64,000 bases of DNA from Spirochaetota bacterium (GCA_027858855.1 JAQIBV010000058.1:28104-92103); one strand, 5' to 3'. Counted from the first letter of the stretch, positions 26,418-36,447 are shown. Numbers and translations: made by a program. The notes: generated by a model not told the origin, from the sequence alone.

Positions 26418-28467
26418 AGCAATCTTTCTCATAAAGATTTTTGCGCTTGTAACAATTCTGATCATAGTCACCGCAACACTCCTATTTATCCTCTTCTTTC
26501 CCGAAGAGAAGATTATATCAATTATAAATCAACACGCAGAAAACACGCTTCAGCGCACAATCGAAATAGACGAAATAAGCTACAGTCTTCGCGGAGTCAA
26601 ACTGACAGGTTTTCGCATCAGGGAGCCGGGGGTAGATACTCCTCTTTTTACCGCTAGAAGTGTACAGATAACCTTTGCTCTACTACCTCTTTTCAGCAAA
26701 CAGCTGCAACTTCAAGATCTGTATGTAGATGGACTGGAATTTCGGCTTGATTACAAAAATGAACGCTATAACATAGAAAACCTTATCGAAGATATCCGTC
26801 TAGGAAGCCAGGGATCTCAGGGCAATTTTTCAGCATCACTGCCGGAAATCCATCTGACTGACTCTACACTTGACGTGGCCGGCACCAGCGAAGACCTTCG
26901 CCCATTAATCGGTAGCTATATTATTAACGGCTCTATCTCTCTTGCTGACACCGAAAACATCGCCTTCGAATCGCTTAATCTCAAACTTCCGGGTAACCGC
27001 GGCGCCCTGAGCGCCGAACTTATTGCACATACAGGTGGTGATAATTTTAGAATTACCGGTAAGGCTACCCTACAAAGCTTTCAACTCGACTGGGTCTATC
27101 ATTTTGGCGACCCTGATCCTCCGGTTCTCCCCTATGGTGTAACTTCAGGAACCATTAACAACCTAGTGATTACCCCGGAATATACCGAAGGAGATATTGA
27201 TAAACTGACATCCATGCTTAAAACCGGCGACCTGCTAAGTGTAACTGGTGGCCATTGTCGCGTATACCACTCACCCAAAGTTCTTGAACTTACAGGCAAT
27301 ACTGGTGAAATCGGTTCAGGAACTTTCTTTGCAAAAGAGCTGATTGTAGAAATTACAAAGGAGAATGCGCGTTTTGACATCGAAGCGACAAACACAGCTT
27401 TTGAAAAAATAGTACCTATGATTCCCCCACTTGAAGATCACCCTCTATATGGAAAAATAACTGGAAACCTACGCTATGATGGCAAGCTCTTTAACGGAAC
27501 GATTCAGCTGACAAACGGAGGTTACCGACCGATCCTAAGTAATGTAAACGGTACATTCACAGTTACCAATAACAAATTCCGCCATGAAAACATAAGTGTG
27601 ATGGTAATGGATCAACCTGCCCTCGTTTCGGCCGCCTCAACCTCTACCCAATTTGATACCTTTGCTATTAATGTAAAAACTGAACGTTTCACAATAAATA
27701 CAGACTCTGATAGCACTCCCGAACTGCCCTTTGTTCAGTCGATTACTGTCAATGGTGTTATAGAAGCCGACGAAATACTTGTTGATGAGGCAATACTAAG
27801 CAAGGTTTCTTTCGGCTACTCTTTAAAAAACGGATCGATTCAGTTTCAAAGGTTCCGTAGCAACTATTATAATGGTATACTAACCGGTGAAGCCGAATTA
27901 CAAAAACGCGGAAACGCGGTTGACACAGATTTAAACATTCAGTTCAGCAATATTCAACTGCAAAATCTTCACAGCTATGCTGAAAGAATCAAAAATCGCT
28001 TTTTTGGTATTGCCTCTGGCCGTTTATCAATAGCAATGACAAGTAATAACAATACTACGTCAATTAAAGATGGAACACTAATAATAAAAGTAAACAATGG
28101 TAAGTTAATTAACACAGGAATACAGGACAGTCTGGGAATAATTCTTAAACCCTTAAGATACAAACTCAAGGATATTGAATTCAAAGAGATGTTTGCGAAT
28201 ATCTCCATTGATCATCAAGGATATACTTTTAACACCTTTATGTTCAACTCTCCCGATGTTCGTGCATCGGTAAACGGAATTATTAACCACAAAAACATTG
28301 CCAATCTGAACATTACGCTTCTTTTCAATACCAATTTTTTACAGGATGTCCCCAACTTTGCCTACCCTCAGTTTTCTAAATACAAAAAAGGAAGCTGGTA
28401 TATAATTCCATTCAAAATCACAGATCAAAATGTTTTTGAAACCACAGATGTAATCATTAGTGAATAA
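26395..28467 (+). CDS. AsmA-like membrane-anchored periplasmic protein
   Basis: 690 residues from GTG at 26395. One N-terminal transmembrane helix (about 8-35) is followed by a long repetitive beta-rich region typical of the AsmA/TamB/DUF748 superfamily (for example LIEDIRL..., INGSISLADTENIAFESLNLKLPG, VNGTFTVTNNKFRHENISV). Such proteins are thought to bridge the periplasm and move phospholipids to the outer membrane. Start overlaps the cyclic-nucleotide gene. Confidence 0.75.
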   Translation: MKPIKILKAIFLIKIFALVTILIIVTATLLFILFFPEEKIISIINQHAENTLQRTIEIDEISYSLRGVKLTGFRIREPGVDTPLFTARSVQITFALLPLFSKQLQLQDLYVDGLEFRLDYKNERYNIENLIEDIRLGSQGSQGNFSASLPEIHLTDSTLDVAGTSEDLRPLIGSYIINGSISLADTENIAFESLNLKLPGNRGALSAELIAHTGGDNFRITGKATLQSFQLDWVYHFGDPDPPVLPYGVTSGTINNLVITPEYTEGDIDKLTSMLKTGDLLSVTGGHCRVYHSPKVLELTGNTGEIGSGTFFAKELIVEITKENARFDIEATNTAFEKIVPMIPPLEDHPLYGKITGNLRYDGKLFNGTIQLTNGGYRPILSNVNGTFTVTNNKFRHENISVMVMDQPALVSAASTSTQFDTFAINVKTERFTINTDSDSTPELPFVQSITVNGVIEADEILVDEAILSKVSFGYSLKNGSIQFQRFRSNYYNGILTGEAELQKRGNAVDTDLNIQFSNIQLQNLHSYAERIKNRFFGIASGRLSIAMTSNNNTTSIKDGTLIIKVNNGKLINTGIQDSLGIILKPLRYKLKDIEFKEMFANISIDHQGYTFNTFMFNSPDVRASVNGIINHKNIANLNITLLFNTNFLQDVPNFAYPQFSKYKKGSWYIIPFKITDQNVFETTDVIISE

Positions 28468-28504
28468 CCATACGCAAGCCACAATAAATTCTTAAGATAA
28501 TCTC

Positions 28505-28533
28505 TTGACCGTGCAATGGCCCGCACCTATTAT
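28505..28533 (+). promoter_or_regulatory. sigma-70-type promoter for ackA
   Basis: TTGACC at 28505-28510, a 17-base spacer and TATTAT at 28528-28533, about 125 bases before ackA. Confidence 0.6.
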
Positions 28534-28657
28534 GCCCCCGTAATCATATAAAGGATTTCCTGAAAAAACTGGGTTTCCGATAAATGGTATTGTACAACAT
28601 ATAAAAACCAGAAGTTTTTAAAAATGCAAATAAAAATATTTCAGCGGAGAAACAGAA

Positions 28658-29851
28658 ATGATAATTCTAGTTATTAATTGCGGGTCATCTTCGATCAAAT
28701 TTCAACTTTTTGATATGCCATCGAAGAAAGATCTTGCAAAAGGTCTTATAGAGCGAATCGGAGAGGAGGACGCAAAAATAACCTACAAGCACAACGGTGA
28801 AAAGCTTGTAGAAGTCCTGCCAATCAAAGATCACAAAGAGGGTCTTTCAAAACTGGCCCAGGTCATAACCGATGCTGAAACGGGTGTCGTATCCTCCCTT
28901 TCAGATATAGAAGCTGTCGGGCACAGGGTTGTTCATGGAGGCGAATACTATAGTTCAAGTGTTGTAATTGATGACATAGTACTTAAAGCAATTAACGATT
29001 GTGCTGATCTTGCTCCTCTTCACAATCCACCAAATTTGATGGGAATAACTGAAGCTATAAACATGTTTCCAGGTGTAAAGAATGTTGCCGTTTTTGACAC
29101 TGCTTTTCACCAAACACTACCTGAATACGCCTACACCTACCCGATCTCGCACAGTTATTACGACAAATACAAAGTACGACGATACGGTTTTCACGGCACA
29201 TCGCACTCCTTCGTCGCGGGACGTGCAGCCGAACTGCTTGGAAAGCCACTTTCAGAAGTTAACCTCATTACCTGCCATCTTGGTAACGGTTGTTCAATCA
29301 CAGCAGTAAAAAATGGTAACTCAATAGACACATCTATGGGGCTTACGCCGCTTGAAGGTCTTGTTATGGGTACCCGAAGTGGTGATATCGACCCGGCAAT
29401 TCTCTTCTATCTTGCGAAAAAAGAGAATCTTACAATCAATGATTTTGACAGAATTTTAAACAAAGAGTCGGGACTTTTAGGTATAAGCGGAATTTCGAAT
29501 GATCAGCGAAATCTTGAAGATATTCAGGATTCTAATAAAATGGCAAAACTAGCCCTGGATATTTTTGATTATAAACTGAAGAAATATATCGGTTGTTACC
29601 TGGCCGTGTTAAATCGGGTCGATGCTATAGTATTTACCGGTGGCATTGGTGAAAACGGCCATCTGTCACGCGAAAAATCCTGCAGCGATATGGATGCTCT
29701 GGGTGTCGAAATTGATACTAAGAAAAATGAAGAGACCATTCGCGGTAAAGAGGGTGATATCTCGAAAGCGTCAAGCAGGGTAAAAATACTCGTTGTTCCA
29801 ACAGATGAAGAGGGACAAATCGCAAGTGACACCTATCAACTTGTTAAATAG
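28658..29851 (+). CDS. ackA: acetate kinase
   Basis: 397 residues. INCGSSSIKFQLF at the start, GHRVVHGGEYY near residue 88, FDTAFHQTLPEYAYTYPI near 147, RRYGFHGTSHSFVA near 172 and FTGGIGENG near 325 are the phosphate, acetate and nucleotide sites of AckA. It makes ATP from acetyl phosphate, as in fermentative spirochaetes. No pta is adjacent; the gene is monocistronic, between its own promoter and the bidirectional terminator. Confidence 0.97.
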   Translation: MIILVINCGSSSIKFQLFDMPSKKDLAKGLIERIGEEDAKITYKHNGEKLVEVLPIKDHKEGLSKLAQVITDAETGVVSSLSDIEAVGHRVVHGGEYYSSSVVIDDIVLKAINDCADLAPLHNPPNLMGITEAINMFPGVKNVAVFDTAFHQTLPEYAYTYPISHSYYDKYKVRRYGFHGTSHSFVAGRAAELLGKPLSEVNLITCHLGNGCSITAVKNGNSIDTSMGLTPLEGLVMGTRSGDIDPAILFYLAKKENLTINDFDRILNKESGLLGISGISNDQRNLEDIQDSNKMAKLALDIFDYKLKKYIGCYLAVLNRVDAIVFTGGIGENGHLSREKSCSDMDALGVEIDTKKNEETIRGKEGDISKASSRVKILVVPTDEEGQIASDTYQLVK

Positions 29852-29854
29852 TAA

Positions 29855-29894
29855 CCTAAAAGAAAATCCTGAATTTTCAGGATTTTCTTTTAGG
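29855..29894. terminator. bidirectional terminator between ackA and the GGDEF/EAL gene
   Basis: Perfect 19-bp inverted repeat (29855-29873 and 29876-29894) with a two-base loop, running into T-rich DNA on one strand and A-rich on the other. The right arm is also the last codons and stop (29877-29879) of the minus-strand gene. Confidence 0.8.
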
Positions 29895-32357
29895 AGTATC
29901 AGAAGATTTCACATAACTTATGAACTCTTCAGGAGACAAAGGGCGACTGTAATAGTAGCCCTGAATCTCATCACAGCCGATAGAACCAAGAAAAGCCAGT
30001 TGCTCTTCTGTTTCGATTCCTTCACCTATAACAGCAAGCCCCAGTGAATGAGCCATTGCAACTATTGCCCGTATAATTTTGCGATTACTCTCATTTTTAT
30101 CAAGATTGATAACAAAAGAGCGGTCTATCTTTATATGCGATATTGGGAAATCCTTTATGTAACTCAATGAAGAATAGCCTGTACCAAAATCATCAATAGA
30201 AAACCGTACTCCCGACTTATTAAGAAGTTTCATCTTACCTGCAATTTCCAGCGGATCCTCTACCATGAGTCCTTCGGTTATCTCAAGCTCTACCCTGTCG
30301 GGCGCGGCTCCGCTCTTTTCAAAGGCCTTTTCAACAATGGATAGAAACTGCTCATCCCTGAACTGTCTTGGAGAGATATTGATTGCGATACGAATCTTGT
30401 AACCCATATCTGCAAGTGATTTCTGAAAGATTAATGCCTGCTGCAGCACCCACCTGCCAATCGGAACAATTAAGCCATTATTTTCAATGATAGGAATAAA
30501 TTTATCAGGAGGAATTGGTCCATGAATACTGTTCCAACGTAGAAGAACCTCCATTCCGCACACCTCACCCTTTTGATCAATAAAGGGCTGGTACACCAGA
30601 TTGAACTCTCCCCGTTCAAGGGCTCCACGCAGATCCTTTTCAAGAAGAACCCGGTTAATTGCCTTAATATTCATCTCGGTATTATAAAACGAAAAGCTAT
30701 TCTTGACCTTCTTGGCATCGCGGAGGGCAATATCACTATTTTTTATCAAGTCTTCGATATCAATGCCATCCTTGGGATAGATGGAAATACCGATACTCAC
30801 ACCAATAAATAGCCTCTCTGTGTCACAGATAAAAGGCTTCGCAAGCTTTTCGATTATCTTCTCCGAAACCGAGGCTGCCGCAAATTCATCCTCAATATTA
30901 TTAAGAATAACAACAAACTCGTCACCACCAATCCTGTAAAGATAATCGGTTTCACGAATAGTGTTTTGCAGCCTGTCACTCACAAAACAGAGGAGTTTAT
31001 CACCCACACTATGACCGGCTGTCTCGTTTACATCTTTAAACTCATCCAGATCAATAAAAAGAAAGGCCTTCATAGAGATAAAACGATTACGTGCCGACTG
31101 CAATAACGAATCAGACATTGTCTCATAAAGGGCCTTACGGTTCGGCATGCCGGTAAGCGGATCATGAAATGCAAGATACGAGAGCTGCTCCTCAGACTGC
31201 TTTCTGTCGGTTATATCCTCAATGATTCTGATTATACGAAATATCTCTCCATTTTTGTTACGCACCGGGTAGATTCTATCACGAACCCATGCAACATTTG
31301 TCCTATTATAAATGCGATACTCACACTCGCTGTTTTGGCTTATTTTATCAAGATTCAGCACATCCTCAAAATAGTGACGATCGTCAAGATGCACTGCATT
31401 TTTCCAGATATTGCAATCACGGTAAACATCTTTAACGGGTATGTTGAAGATCTGTTTAAACAGGCTGTTTATATAATAGGTTATTGAAGGTGGATAATCA
31501 GTTATCCAGACAACCTCATTTACATTACGAGCTATTAGCTTCAGATTTTTCTCACTCTCCCGCAAATCATCAAGAGTTTTATCAGTAAGCCCCGCCTTTT
31601 CGAAAAAGGTCTGTATCAGATAAAAACTGTAAATAAGCAAGAACAGGAGTAATCCTATAGAGGTACGCGGGAAACTTATATTTGGAAATAATCCAAAATA
31701 ATTACCGCAATATAGCCTTATGACATCCAGAATTGAGAATATGGTAAGCACAAAAACACCGGCAAATTGAACACCATTCTCATAATAGTTCTTGTGAAGG
31801 ATGAGTCTGCTCAAAAAAAGGGAAAAGGCGAAAATTGTAAGAACCATGACTATTATGTTACGAATATGGTATAAAAGGCCATACTGATATATTCGGTAAA
31901 TATTGGTATAGCTTATACTATCTTCAGAAACAATAACCGGTCGCTTTAAAAAAAGCTGATGATCGACAAGGAGCGCGTAGCTACTTGTCATTACCATAAA
32001 AGAACCTGCTATCATCATCCCAATAAAGAATCGTTTCTGATTTCTGCTTGTGTCTTCAAGTGTAATGAAAAGATACGATACGGTTACAATTAATAGTCCA
32101 ATAGAGACCTGCTTAATTCCATAGAAAATGAAAGCATTCTGATATGAATCGAACAGTATGCCCTCAAACCGAAGAAAGGCTTCAGAAAGACTGTAAATAA
32201 CGATGTTAAGAGACAAAAGAAGTGAAGAACGGTAGTATAGCGAACCACAGCGGCGATAAAAATAGAGGAACATCATGCCTAAAAGAAAAGATATAACCGC
32301 TGAAACAGCCGGAAATACCAGATTAAACACTATTTCGATTTGATTTACATCATACAT
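29877..32357 (-). CDS. membrane-sensor GGDEF-EAL (cyclic di-GMP) protein
   Basis: 826 residues. Seven predicted transmembrane helices (about 10-255), a PAS domain (about 270-385), then GGDEF (GGDEF at 477-481, preceded by FKDVNETAGHSVGD) and EAL. The EAL signature is EVL (Glu603), while NISPRQF, ELEITEGLM, IDDFGTGYSS and QGYYYSRP are normal, so phosphodiesterase activity is plausible. The intact GGDEF suggests possible cyclase activity as well; direction cannot be told from sequence. Likely senses a membrane or cytoplasmic signal and tunes motility. Confidence 0.9.
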   Translation of the reverse strand: MYDVNQIEIVFNLVFPAVSAVISFLLGMMFLYFYRRCGSLYYRSSLLLSLNIVIYSLSEAFLRFEGILFDSYQNAFIFYGIKQVSIGLLIVTVSYLFITLEDTSRNQKRFFIGMMIAGSFMVMTSSYALLVDHQLFLKRPVIVSEDSISYTNIYRIYQYGLLYHIRNIIVMVLTIFAFSLFLSRLILHKNYYENGVQFAGVFVLTIFSILDVIRLYCGNYFGLFPNISFPRTSIGLLLFLLIYSFYLIQTFFEKAGLTDKTLDDLRESEKNLKLIARNVNEVVWITDYPPSITYYINSLFKQIFNIPVKDVYRDCNIWKNAVHLDDRHYFEDVLNLDKISQNSECEYRIYNRTNVAWVRDRIYPVRNKNGEIFRIIRIIEDITDRKQSEEQLSYLAFHDPLTGMPNRKALYETMSDSLLQSARNRFISMKAFLFIDLDEFKDVNETAGHSVGDKLLCFVSDRLQNTIRETDYLYRIGGDEFVVILNNIEDEFAAASVSEKIIEKLAKPFICDTERLFIGVSIGISIYPKDGIDIEDLIKNSDIALRDAKKVKNSFSFYNTEMNIKAINRVLLEKDLRGALERGEFNLVYQPFIDQKGEVCGMEVLLRWNSIHGPIPPDKFIPIIENNGLIVPIGRWVLQQALIFQKSLADMGYKIRIAINISPRQFRDEQFLSIVEKAFEKSGAAPDRVELEITEGLMVEDPLEIAGKMKLLNKSGVRFSIDDFGTGYSSLSYIKDFPISHIKIDRSFVINLDKNESNRKIIRAIVAMAHSLGLAVIGEGIETEEQLAFLGSIGCDEIQGYYYSRPLSPEEFISYVKSSDTPKRKS

Positions 32358-32486
32358 GACAATTCCATAATTCCTTAAGAGCGCTTTGGTAAATTTCTAT
32401 ATAAGGAAAACCATAGCACCATTAATTATATCGTGATTTCGCCCTTTTAAAACAAATTTTATAAAAAATTTTTTCGGATCTTATAA

Positions 32487-33107
32487 CTACATCAGCGCAA
32501 TACCGATACGATACAGAATCAGGTAATAGCTCTCACGTATCAGAAACTCAAATTTTTTCTCGTTTCCTTTAAAACGGGTTGTAGGTGTTGCCGACGGAAA
32601 AACCGTCATTCCATAATATTCTGCAATTACTGAAGCCCGTTTCAGATGATAGGGATCTGAAACCAGTGTGAAAGTCTTAAACCCATATTTTTCAGCAATC
32701 CTGCCTGCATAATAGATATTCTCTTCCGTATTTTTAGACTGATTCTCCAGAAGAATATATTTTTTGTCTATCCCCTGCTCTATCGCATAGCGCTGTGCAA
32801 TAACGGATTCTCCAGGTTCATCCGGCCCGCCCTTGCCACCTGTAAATATTATATAGCTACATAAGCCACTGTTATATAGCCGGATTGCATGATTGATTCG
32901 TTCGCGAAAAACTGGTGAGGGCTTCCCCCCCCATGCTGCTGCACCCAGGACGATAGCAGCGTCACTCTCAACAGCCGGACGGTTTCGTGGGTACGAATAG
33001 ACAGTATAAACAGTGTATGTAAAATAGCTGCCGCATGCAATAAACAGAAGAGACAGGATCAGAAAGATCTGTTTTACACGTTTTACTATTTTTTTAATAA
33101 ATGACAC
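32487..33107 (-). CDS. SanA/YdcF-like DUF218 protein
   Basis: 206 residues from GTG with GAGG upstream. An N-terminal transmembrane helix (about 10-28) is followed by the DUF218 fold: VLGAAAWGGKPSPVFRERINHAI, FTGGKG, ENQSKNTEENIYYA and LVSDPYHLKRASVIA. Members such as SanA and ElyC act in envelope or lipid-carrier homeostasis. It is 124 bases downstream of rsmD on the same strand. Confidence 0.8.
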   Translation of the reverse strand: MSFIKKIVKRVKQIFLILSLLFIACGSYFTYTVYTVYSYPRNRPAVESDAAIVLGAAAWGGKPSPVFRERINHAIRLYNSGLCSYIIFTGGKGGPDEPGESVIAQRYAIEQGIDKKYILLENQSKNTEENIYYAGRIAEKYGFKTFTLVSDPYHLKRASVIAEYYGMTVFPSATPTTRFKGNEKKFEFLIRESYYLILYRIGIALM

Positions 33108-33231
33108 GGCAACCTCGGATAATCAAGATCTAAATAGAAATTTATATGCATGGGATACGCTTGATTTTTGCACCACCTGCAATGATGAGCTGCAACTATT
33201 TTTTGTTCTGACACATCTGACTGACTCTGTT

Positions 33232-33810
33232 TCACTGATTTCCAGTGTAAGTAAAGAGCGCAAGTGAAGTTCCACCATATTTATGAACCGAAACCGATAC
33301 GAAGTTTTCCGGAACAGATGTGAGTATATTTTTACTATCATACTGAATAAGAATCTGAGCACCAGACTGCAAAATACCGAAACTCCCTATACGAGCAAGC
33401 AGAAGTCCATACATGCTAACATCGGCCCATTTTTTAATATAGGGGGGATCCAAAAAAACCGTATTAAAGGAAAAGCCCCGTTTTGAAAGGTACCTCATAC
33501 AGACGTCATCACTGAAATTAAAGACGGTAACCCGATCGGATGCATCGAATGAATCCACACATGAACGTATAAAAGAGTAGCGGCGCCTATCACGCTCGTT
33601 TATTACAACCCGAGCCCCCCGGCTGAAAGCTTCAATGCCCATCTGCCCGGATCCACCATAAAGATCAAGAAACCAGCTGTCGTTTATTGAAGGGCCAACA
33701 ATTGAAAAAACCGACTCCTTGACCTTGCCCGAAGTAACATCTGCCTGATTAAAGGCACTATTTTTGAATGGTATATTACGCCCTTTTAGTGTACCTGTGA
33801 CTACTCGCAT
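33232..33810 (-). CDS. rsmD: 16S rRNA (guanine-966-N2)-methyltransferase
   Basis: 192 residues. RVVTGTLKGR at the N-terminus, FLDLYGGSGQMGIEAFSRGA as SAM motif I and the catalytic VFLDPPY motif define RsmD, which modifies the 30S subunit. The ATG directly follows the TAG of the DUF1858 gene without its own ribosome site, so it is translationally coupled. Confidence 0.9.
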   Translation of the reverse strand: MRVVTGTLKGRNIPFKNSAFNQADVTSGKVKESVFSIVGPSINDSWFLDLYGGSGQMGIEAFSRGARVVINERDRRRYSFIRSCVDSFDASDRVTVFNFSDDVCMRYLSKRGFSFNTVFLDPPYIKKWADVSMYGLLLARIGSFGILQSGAQILIQYDSKNILTSVPENFVSVSVHKYGGTSLALFTYTGNQ

Positions 33811-34005
33811 CTATTTAACAGATTCGTTCAATTCTTTAAGGAATTTATCAGGATCAAGGCCATTATTAACTATAACGGTTTTGATCGTATCCTGCGACAT
33901 GCCGTGACATCCAGGGCAGTAAAGATCATTTCGTTTAAAGACATCTACAACATCAGTTGACATCTTCAAAGCCTCTTGCACTGGTGTATCAAATTCTATC
34001 CTCAT
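33811..34005 (-). CDS. DUF1858 small cysteine protein
   Basis: 64 residues. The single-domain DUF1858 pattern includes CPGCHG (Cys30, Cys33) after a helix of the TDVVDVFKRNDLYC type. The domain is often fused to hybrid-cluster or redox proteins and may bind a metal or take part in redox chemistry; function unknown. GGAAGGGG precedes the ATG, and the stop abuts rsmD. Confidence 0.75.
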   Translation of the reverse strand: MRIEFDTPVQEALKMSTDVVDVFKRNDLYCPGCHGMSQDTIKTVIVNNGLDPDKFLKELNESVK

Positions 34006-34150
34006 ACTGCCCCTTCCTTTTTACCGGTTTACGACAAAAAATACTTCCCTATGTTTGGAAAAGAGCCCCCCTCTGTCAATTGTTATTCATCTACAGGTAC
34101 AAAACAGTAAACCAAATTCTCATCCCCTCTAAAAAGCCAATTAAACAGAC

Positions 34151-34180
34151 CAAAACAGATTAAAACAGATTAAAACAGAT
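34151..34180 (+). repeat. three tandem 10-bp units upstream of rpmB
   Basis: CAAAACAGAT then TAAAACAGAT twice; a degenerate further unit precedes. They lie about 80 bases before the rpmB start, in the region that should hold its promoter. Confidence 0.8.
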
Positions 34181-34258
34181 TAGTGAAAATTAATTTTCTT
34201 GCAAATAATATGCGATACAACAAACATGACTGTAAATTTTTTTCAAATGGGGAATCCA

Positions 34259-34447
34259 ATGGCAAAATGCGAAGTTTGTGGGAAGTCGGTACAGTTTGGT
34301 TGTAACGTCAGCCACTCACATAAAAGAACCAACAAAATGTGGAAGCCGAATATAAAAAAAGTACGCGTTCTTGAAGGAAGCAACAAGATTCGCAAGTATG
34401 TATGTACACAATGTATCCGTTCAGGCAAAGTCGCGAAGGCTGTCTAG
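34259..34447 (+). CDS. rpmB: 50S ribosomal protein L28
   Basis: 62 residues from the ATG at 34259 (GGGGAA upstream). Four zinc-ribbon cysteines are present: Cys4, Cys7, Cys49 and Cys52, so this is the zinc-containing (C+) form. The motifs FGCNVSHSHKRTNK and RKYVCTQCIRSGK are those of L28. It is followed by a terminator at 34507. A longer upstream frame from 34199 is not used. Confidence 0.93.
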   Translation: MAKCEVCGKSVQFGCNVSHSHKRTNKMWKPNIKKVRVLEGSNKIRKYVCTQCIRSGKVAKAV

Positions 34448-34506
34448 TTCTTCGAGTCTTGTACATCTAAAACGAATACAATTCGTCTGTCGCACCAGTA
34501 ATAATC

Positions 34507-34528
34507 AGCCGGGGTTTCCCGGCTTTTT
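34507..34528 (+). terminator. rho-independent terminator after rpmB
   Basis: AGCCGGG (34507-34513) and CCCGGCT (34518-34524), loop of four bases, followed by TTTT. Confidence 0.85.
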
Positions 34529-34609
34529 GTATTGGCTCCATAAATAGAAAGGAACTTTGAAAAAATTATTATCAAAGGTTGCCTAAACATAACCACGCCA
34601 GATAATACC

Positions 34610-34637
34610 TTGACAATCCCATTACCCACTATAACAT
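34610..34637 (+). promoter_or_regulatory. sigma-70-type promoter
   Basis: TTGACA at 34610-34615, a 16-base spacer and TAACAT at 34632-34637, driving the STAS and ATPase gene pair. Confidence 0.5.
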
Positions 34638-34669
34638 TCGAACAGAAATAGGCGCAAACAGGAGGATCC

Positions 34670-35008
34670 ATGGCATCTTTACACTATACGCGCGAAAAAC
34701 GTGGTAACGCGGTAATTGTTCACATAGGCGGCTCTCTGGATGCCAAAACAGCACCCACACTGGACAAAAAACTTGGTGATGAAGCCGCTATGTTACCTGC
34801 AAAACTGATCATCTCTATGAAAAAACTGGAATATATCGCCAGTGCTGGAATGGGGACGCTTATAAACTATAACGAGATTCTCTCCAAACAGGGAAAGAAA
34901 CTTATTCTATGTGATCTTCCCGAAAAGGTAGCCAAGATTATAAAAATGCTTGGATTCATAAATTTTTTCACCATTCACAAGACCCTCGATGATGCGGAAA
35001 ATGAGTAA
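34670..35008 (+). CDS. STAS-domain anti-sigma-antagonist-like protein
   Basis: 112 residues, AGGAGG before ATG. The single STAS domain contains LEYIASAGMGTL with Ser58 at the position phosphorylated in SpoIIAA/RsbV; the preceding Asp of the usual DSSG is Ala. It is followed at once by an anti-sigma-type ATPase gene (20-base overlap), the classical RsbV-RsbW pair. A PP2C phosphatase at 36815-38944 could dephosphorylate it. Confidence 0.85.
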   Translation: MASLHYTREKRGNAVIVHIGGSLDAKTAPTLDKKLGDEAAMLPAKLIISMKKLEYIASAGMGTLINYNEILSKQGKKLILCDLPEKVAKIIKMLGFINFFTIHKTLDDAENE

Positions 35009-35432
35009 TCAGCTTTTTCTGGAGAGCGACATTGACCGGAATCTGGACGAACTCGACTCTTTCAGAGAACATCTGCTATCATATCTAATAGACAATGGCA
35101 TGAATCCAGAGACAGCTTCTCACTTTGAACTATGCGCATATGAAGTGATAGCCAACATCATTGAACATACCCCCCCCTTCTCTGGAAGCACCCCCCTCAT
35201 TCATGTCACCTTTTCTGTAGACAAAGAAACAGGTATCCTTACGATTAATTACCACGGGCCCGAGTTCGATCTTACAAAAAGGCCGCTGCCCGATATACCT
35301 TCTCATTTTGACAAGGGTCTTAAGAGAGGCCTTGGTATCTACATCATTCATAAATTAATGGAAGAAATATGGTATAAGCATAAGGATGGAAACAACAGAC
35401 TCACAATGAAAAAGAGCATTTCAGAAAGCTAA
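34989..35432 (+). CDS. RsbW-like serine-protein kinase / ATP-binding protein
   Basis: 147 residues from the first ATG (34989); the fifth codon Met (35001) is an equally good start. GHKL motifs: N-box YEVIANIIEHT near residue 55, a loop, and GLGIYIIHKLM near 125. The DxGxG of box G1 is weakly represented. It would bind and phosphorylate the upstream STAS protein and hold a sigma factor or other partner; no sigma factor is adjacent. Confidence 0.8.
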   Translation: MMRKMSNQLFLESDIDRNLDELDSFREHLLSYLIDNGMNPETASHFELCAYEVIANIIEHTPPFSGSTPLIHVTFSVDKETGILTINYHGPEFDLTKRPLPDIPSHFDKGLKRGLGIYIIHKLMEEIWYKHKDGNNRLTMKKSISES

Positions 35433-35454
35433 ATTTTGTTCAAAATACCCTGAT

Positions 35455-36384
35455 TCACATAAGATCCCAAAGATTTTTTTTCTCTATGATTGAAAAAAAT
35501 ATTTTTTCAAAAGCATCCACTTCGGTATAGTGTGGAGTATTTGGATCTCCACGAAAAAGAACCGTAAACTTCGAAATAAGCCTCAAGGCCTTTTTCAGGT
35601 CGCTATTTTTTACCGCATTCATCAGTTCACGATATATTATTACAGCAACGGAATCAAAAAGCTCTTTACGGTAACCGTGGTTCATTCGTTCAATTTTCTC
35701 AATAATTGGATCAATATCGTAATGAAGCTCAGGAATTGCAGGAGAGGCCACACTGATAAGATAGGCAATAATGTGTTTGCGTATATCTGCTGTGTTCAGC
35801 TTTATCAGACGCCGACCGATGGCATCGACCAATTTAGATGATCTCTCTCTTTCAGACCTTAGTTGTTCGGCCTCATCGCTCTTCATCCGTGAAATGGCCT
35901 GAATAAGATCATCACGTTTATCAATTGTATCAAGTTCCTGCTGAAACCTGGTATTCATTGACCGATACTCTATCTGTGAATAGTCCAGAAATGGCTTATG
36001 CAAAATATTCACAAACTGCAAAGACTCGATACGATTAGCCAGGTCAATGCTGTTCTGGATATCAAGCAGGTAGTTTATGGAAAGCTTACCGGGTAAAGTA
36101 AGGTCAAACTGATCTTTTGCCACTGATCGAATCAGGGCCCGTTTATAGGACACAGCAAGCTTCTCTATATCCGGGATAGAACGTCCAACCTCTATCTCTT
36201 TTTGAAGTTCATCCAGATCATAGCTATTAGAGTGGGAATTCCATGACGAGAGAGGAATAACAAGAAATTTGTGGTAGAAGTTTCTGCCCTGCCCCGCCAA
36301 CGATTTTATGGTCTTGATATATCCCTTTATTAATGGTAGTTTTATCTGTTCAATGTGTTTCAAAGTAGACCTCACCCCACACAA
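35455..36384 (-). CDS. hypothetical protein
   Basis: Up to 309 residues. The frame begins at TTG 36384; a TTG at 36363 with GAGG six bases before it is the more likely start (302 residues). The protein is helical, soluble-looking and charged, with a coiled-coil-like stretch near residues 160-190. No family recognised. It is convergent with the ATPase gene and divergent from the gene at 36512. Confidence 0.5.
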   Translation of the reverse strand: MCGVRSTLKHIEQIKLPLIKGYIKTIKSLAGQGRNFYHKFLVIPLSSWNSHSNSYDLDELQKEIEVGRSIPDIEKLAVSYKRALIRSVAKDQFDLTLPGKLSINYLLDIQNSIDLANRIESLQFVNILHKPFLDYSQIEYRSMNTRFQQELDTIDKRDDLIQAISRMKSDEAEQLRSERERSSKLVDAIGRRLIKLNTADIRKHIIAYLISVASPAIPELHYDIDPIIEKIERMNHGYRKELFDSVAVIIYRELMNAVKNSDLKKALRLISKFTVLFRGDPNTPHYTEVDAFEKIFFSIIEKKNLWDLM

Positions 36385-36447
36385 CCGTTTAGAACGAATG
36401 CCTCATAGGCATATTAACTAATAAACAGGTGTCAATGACAATTTTCA

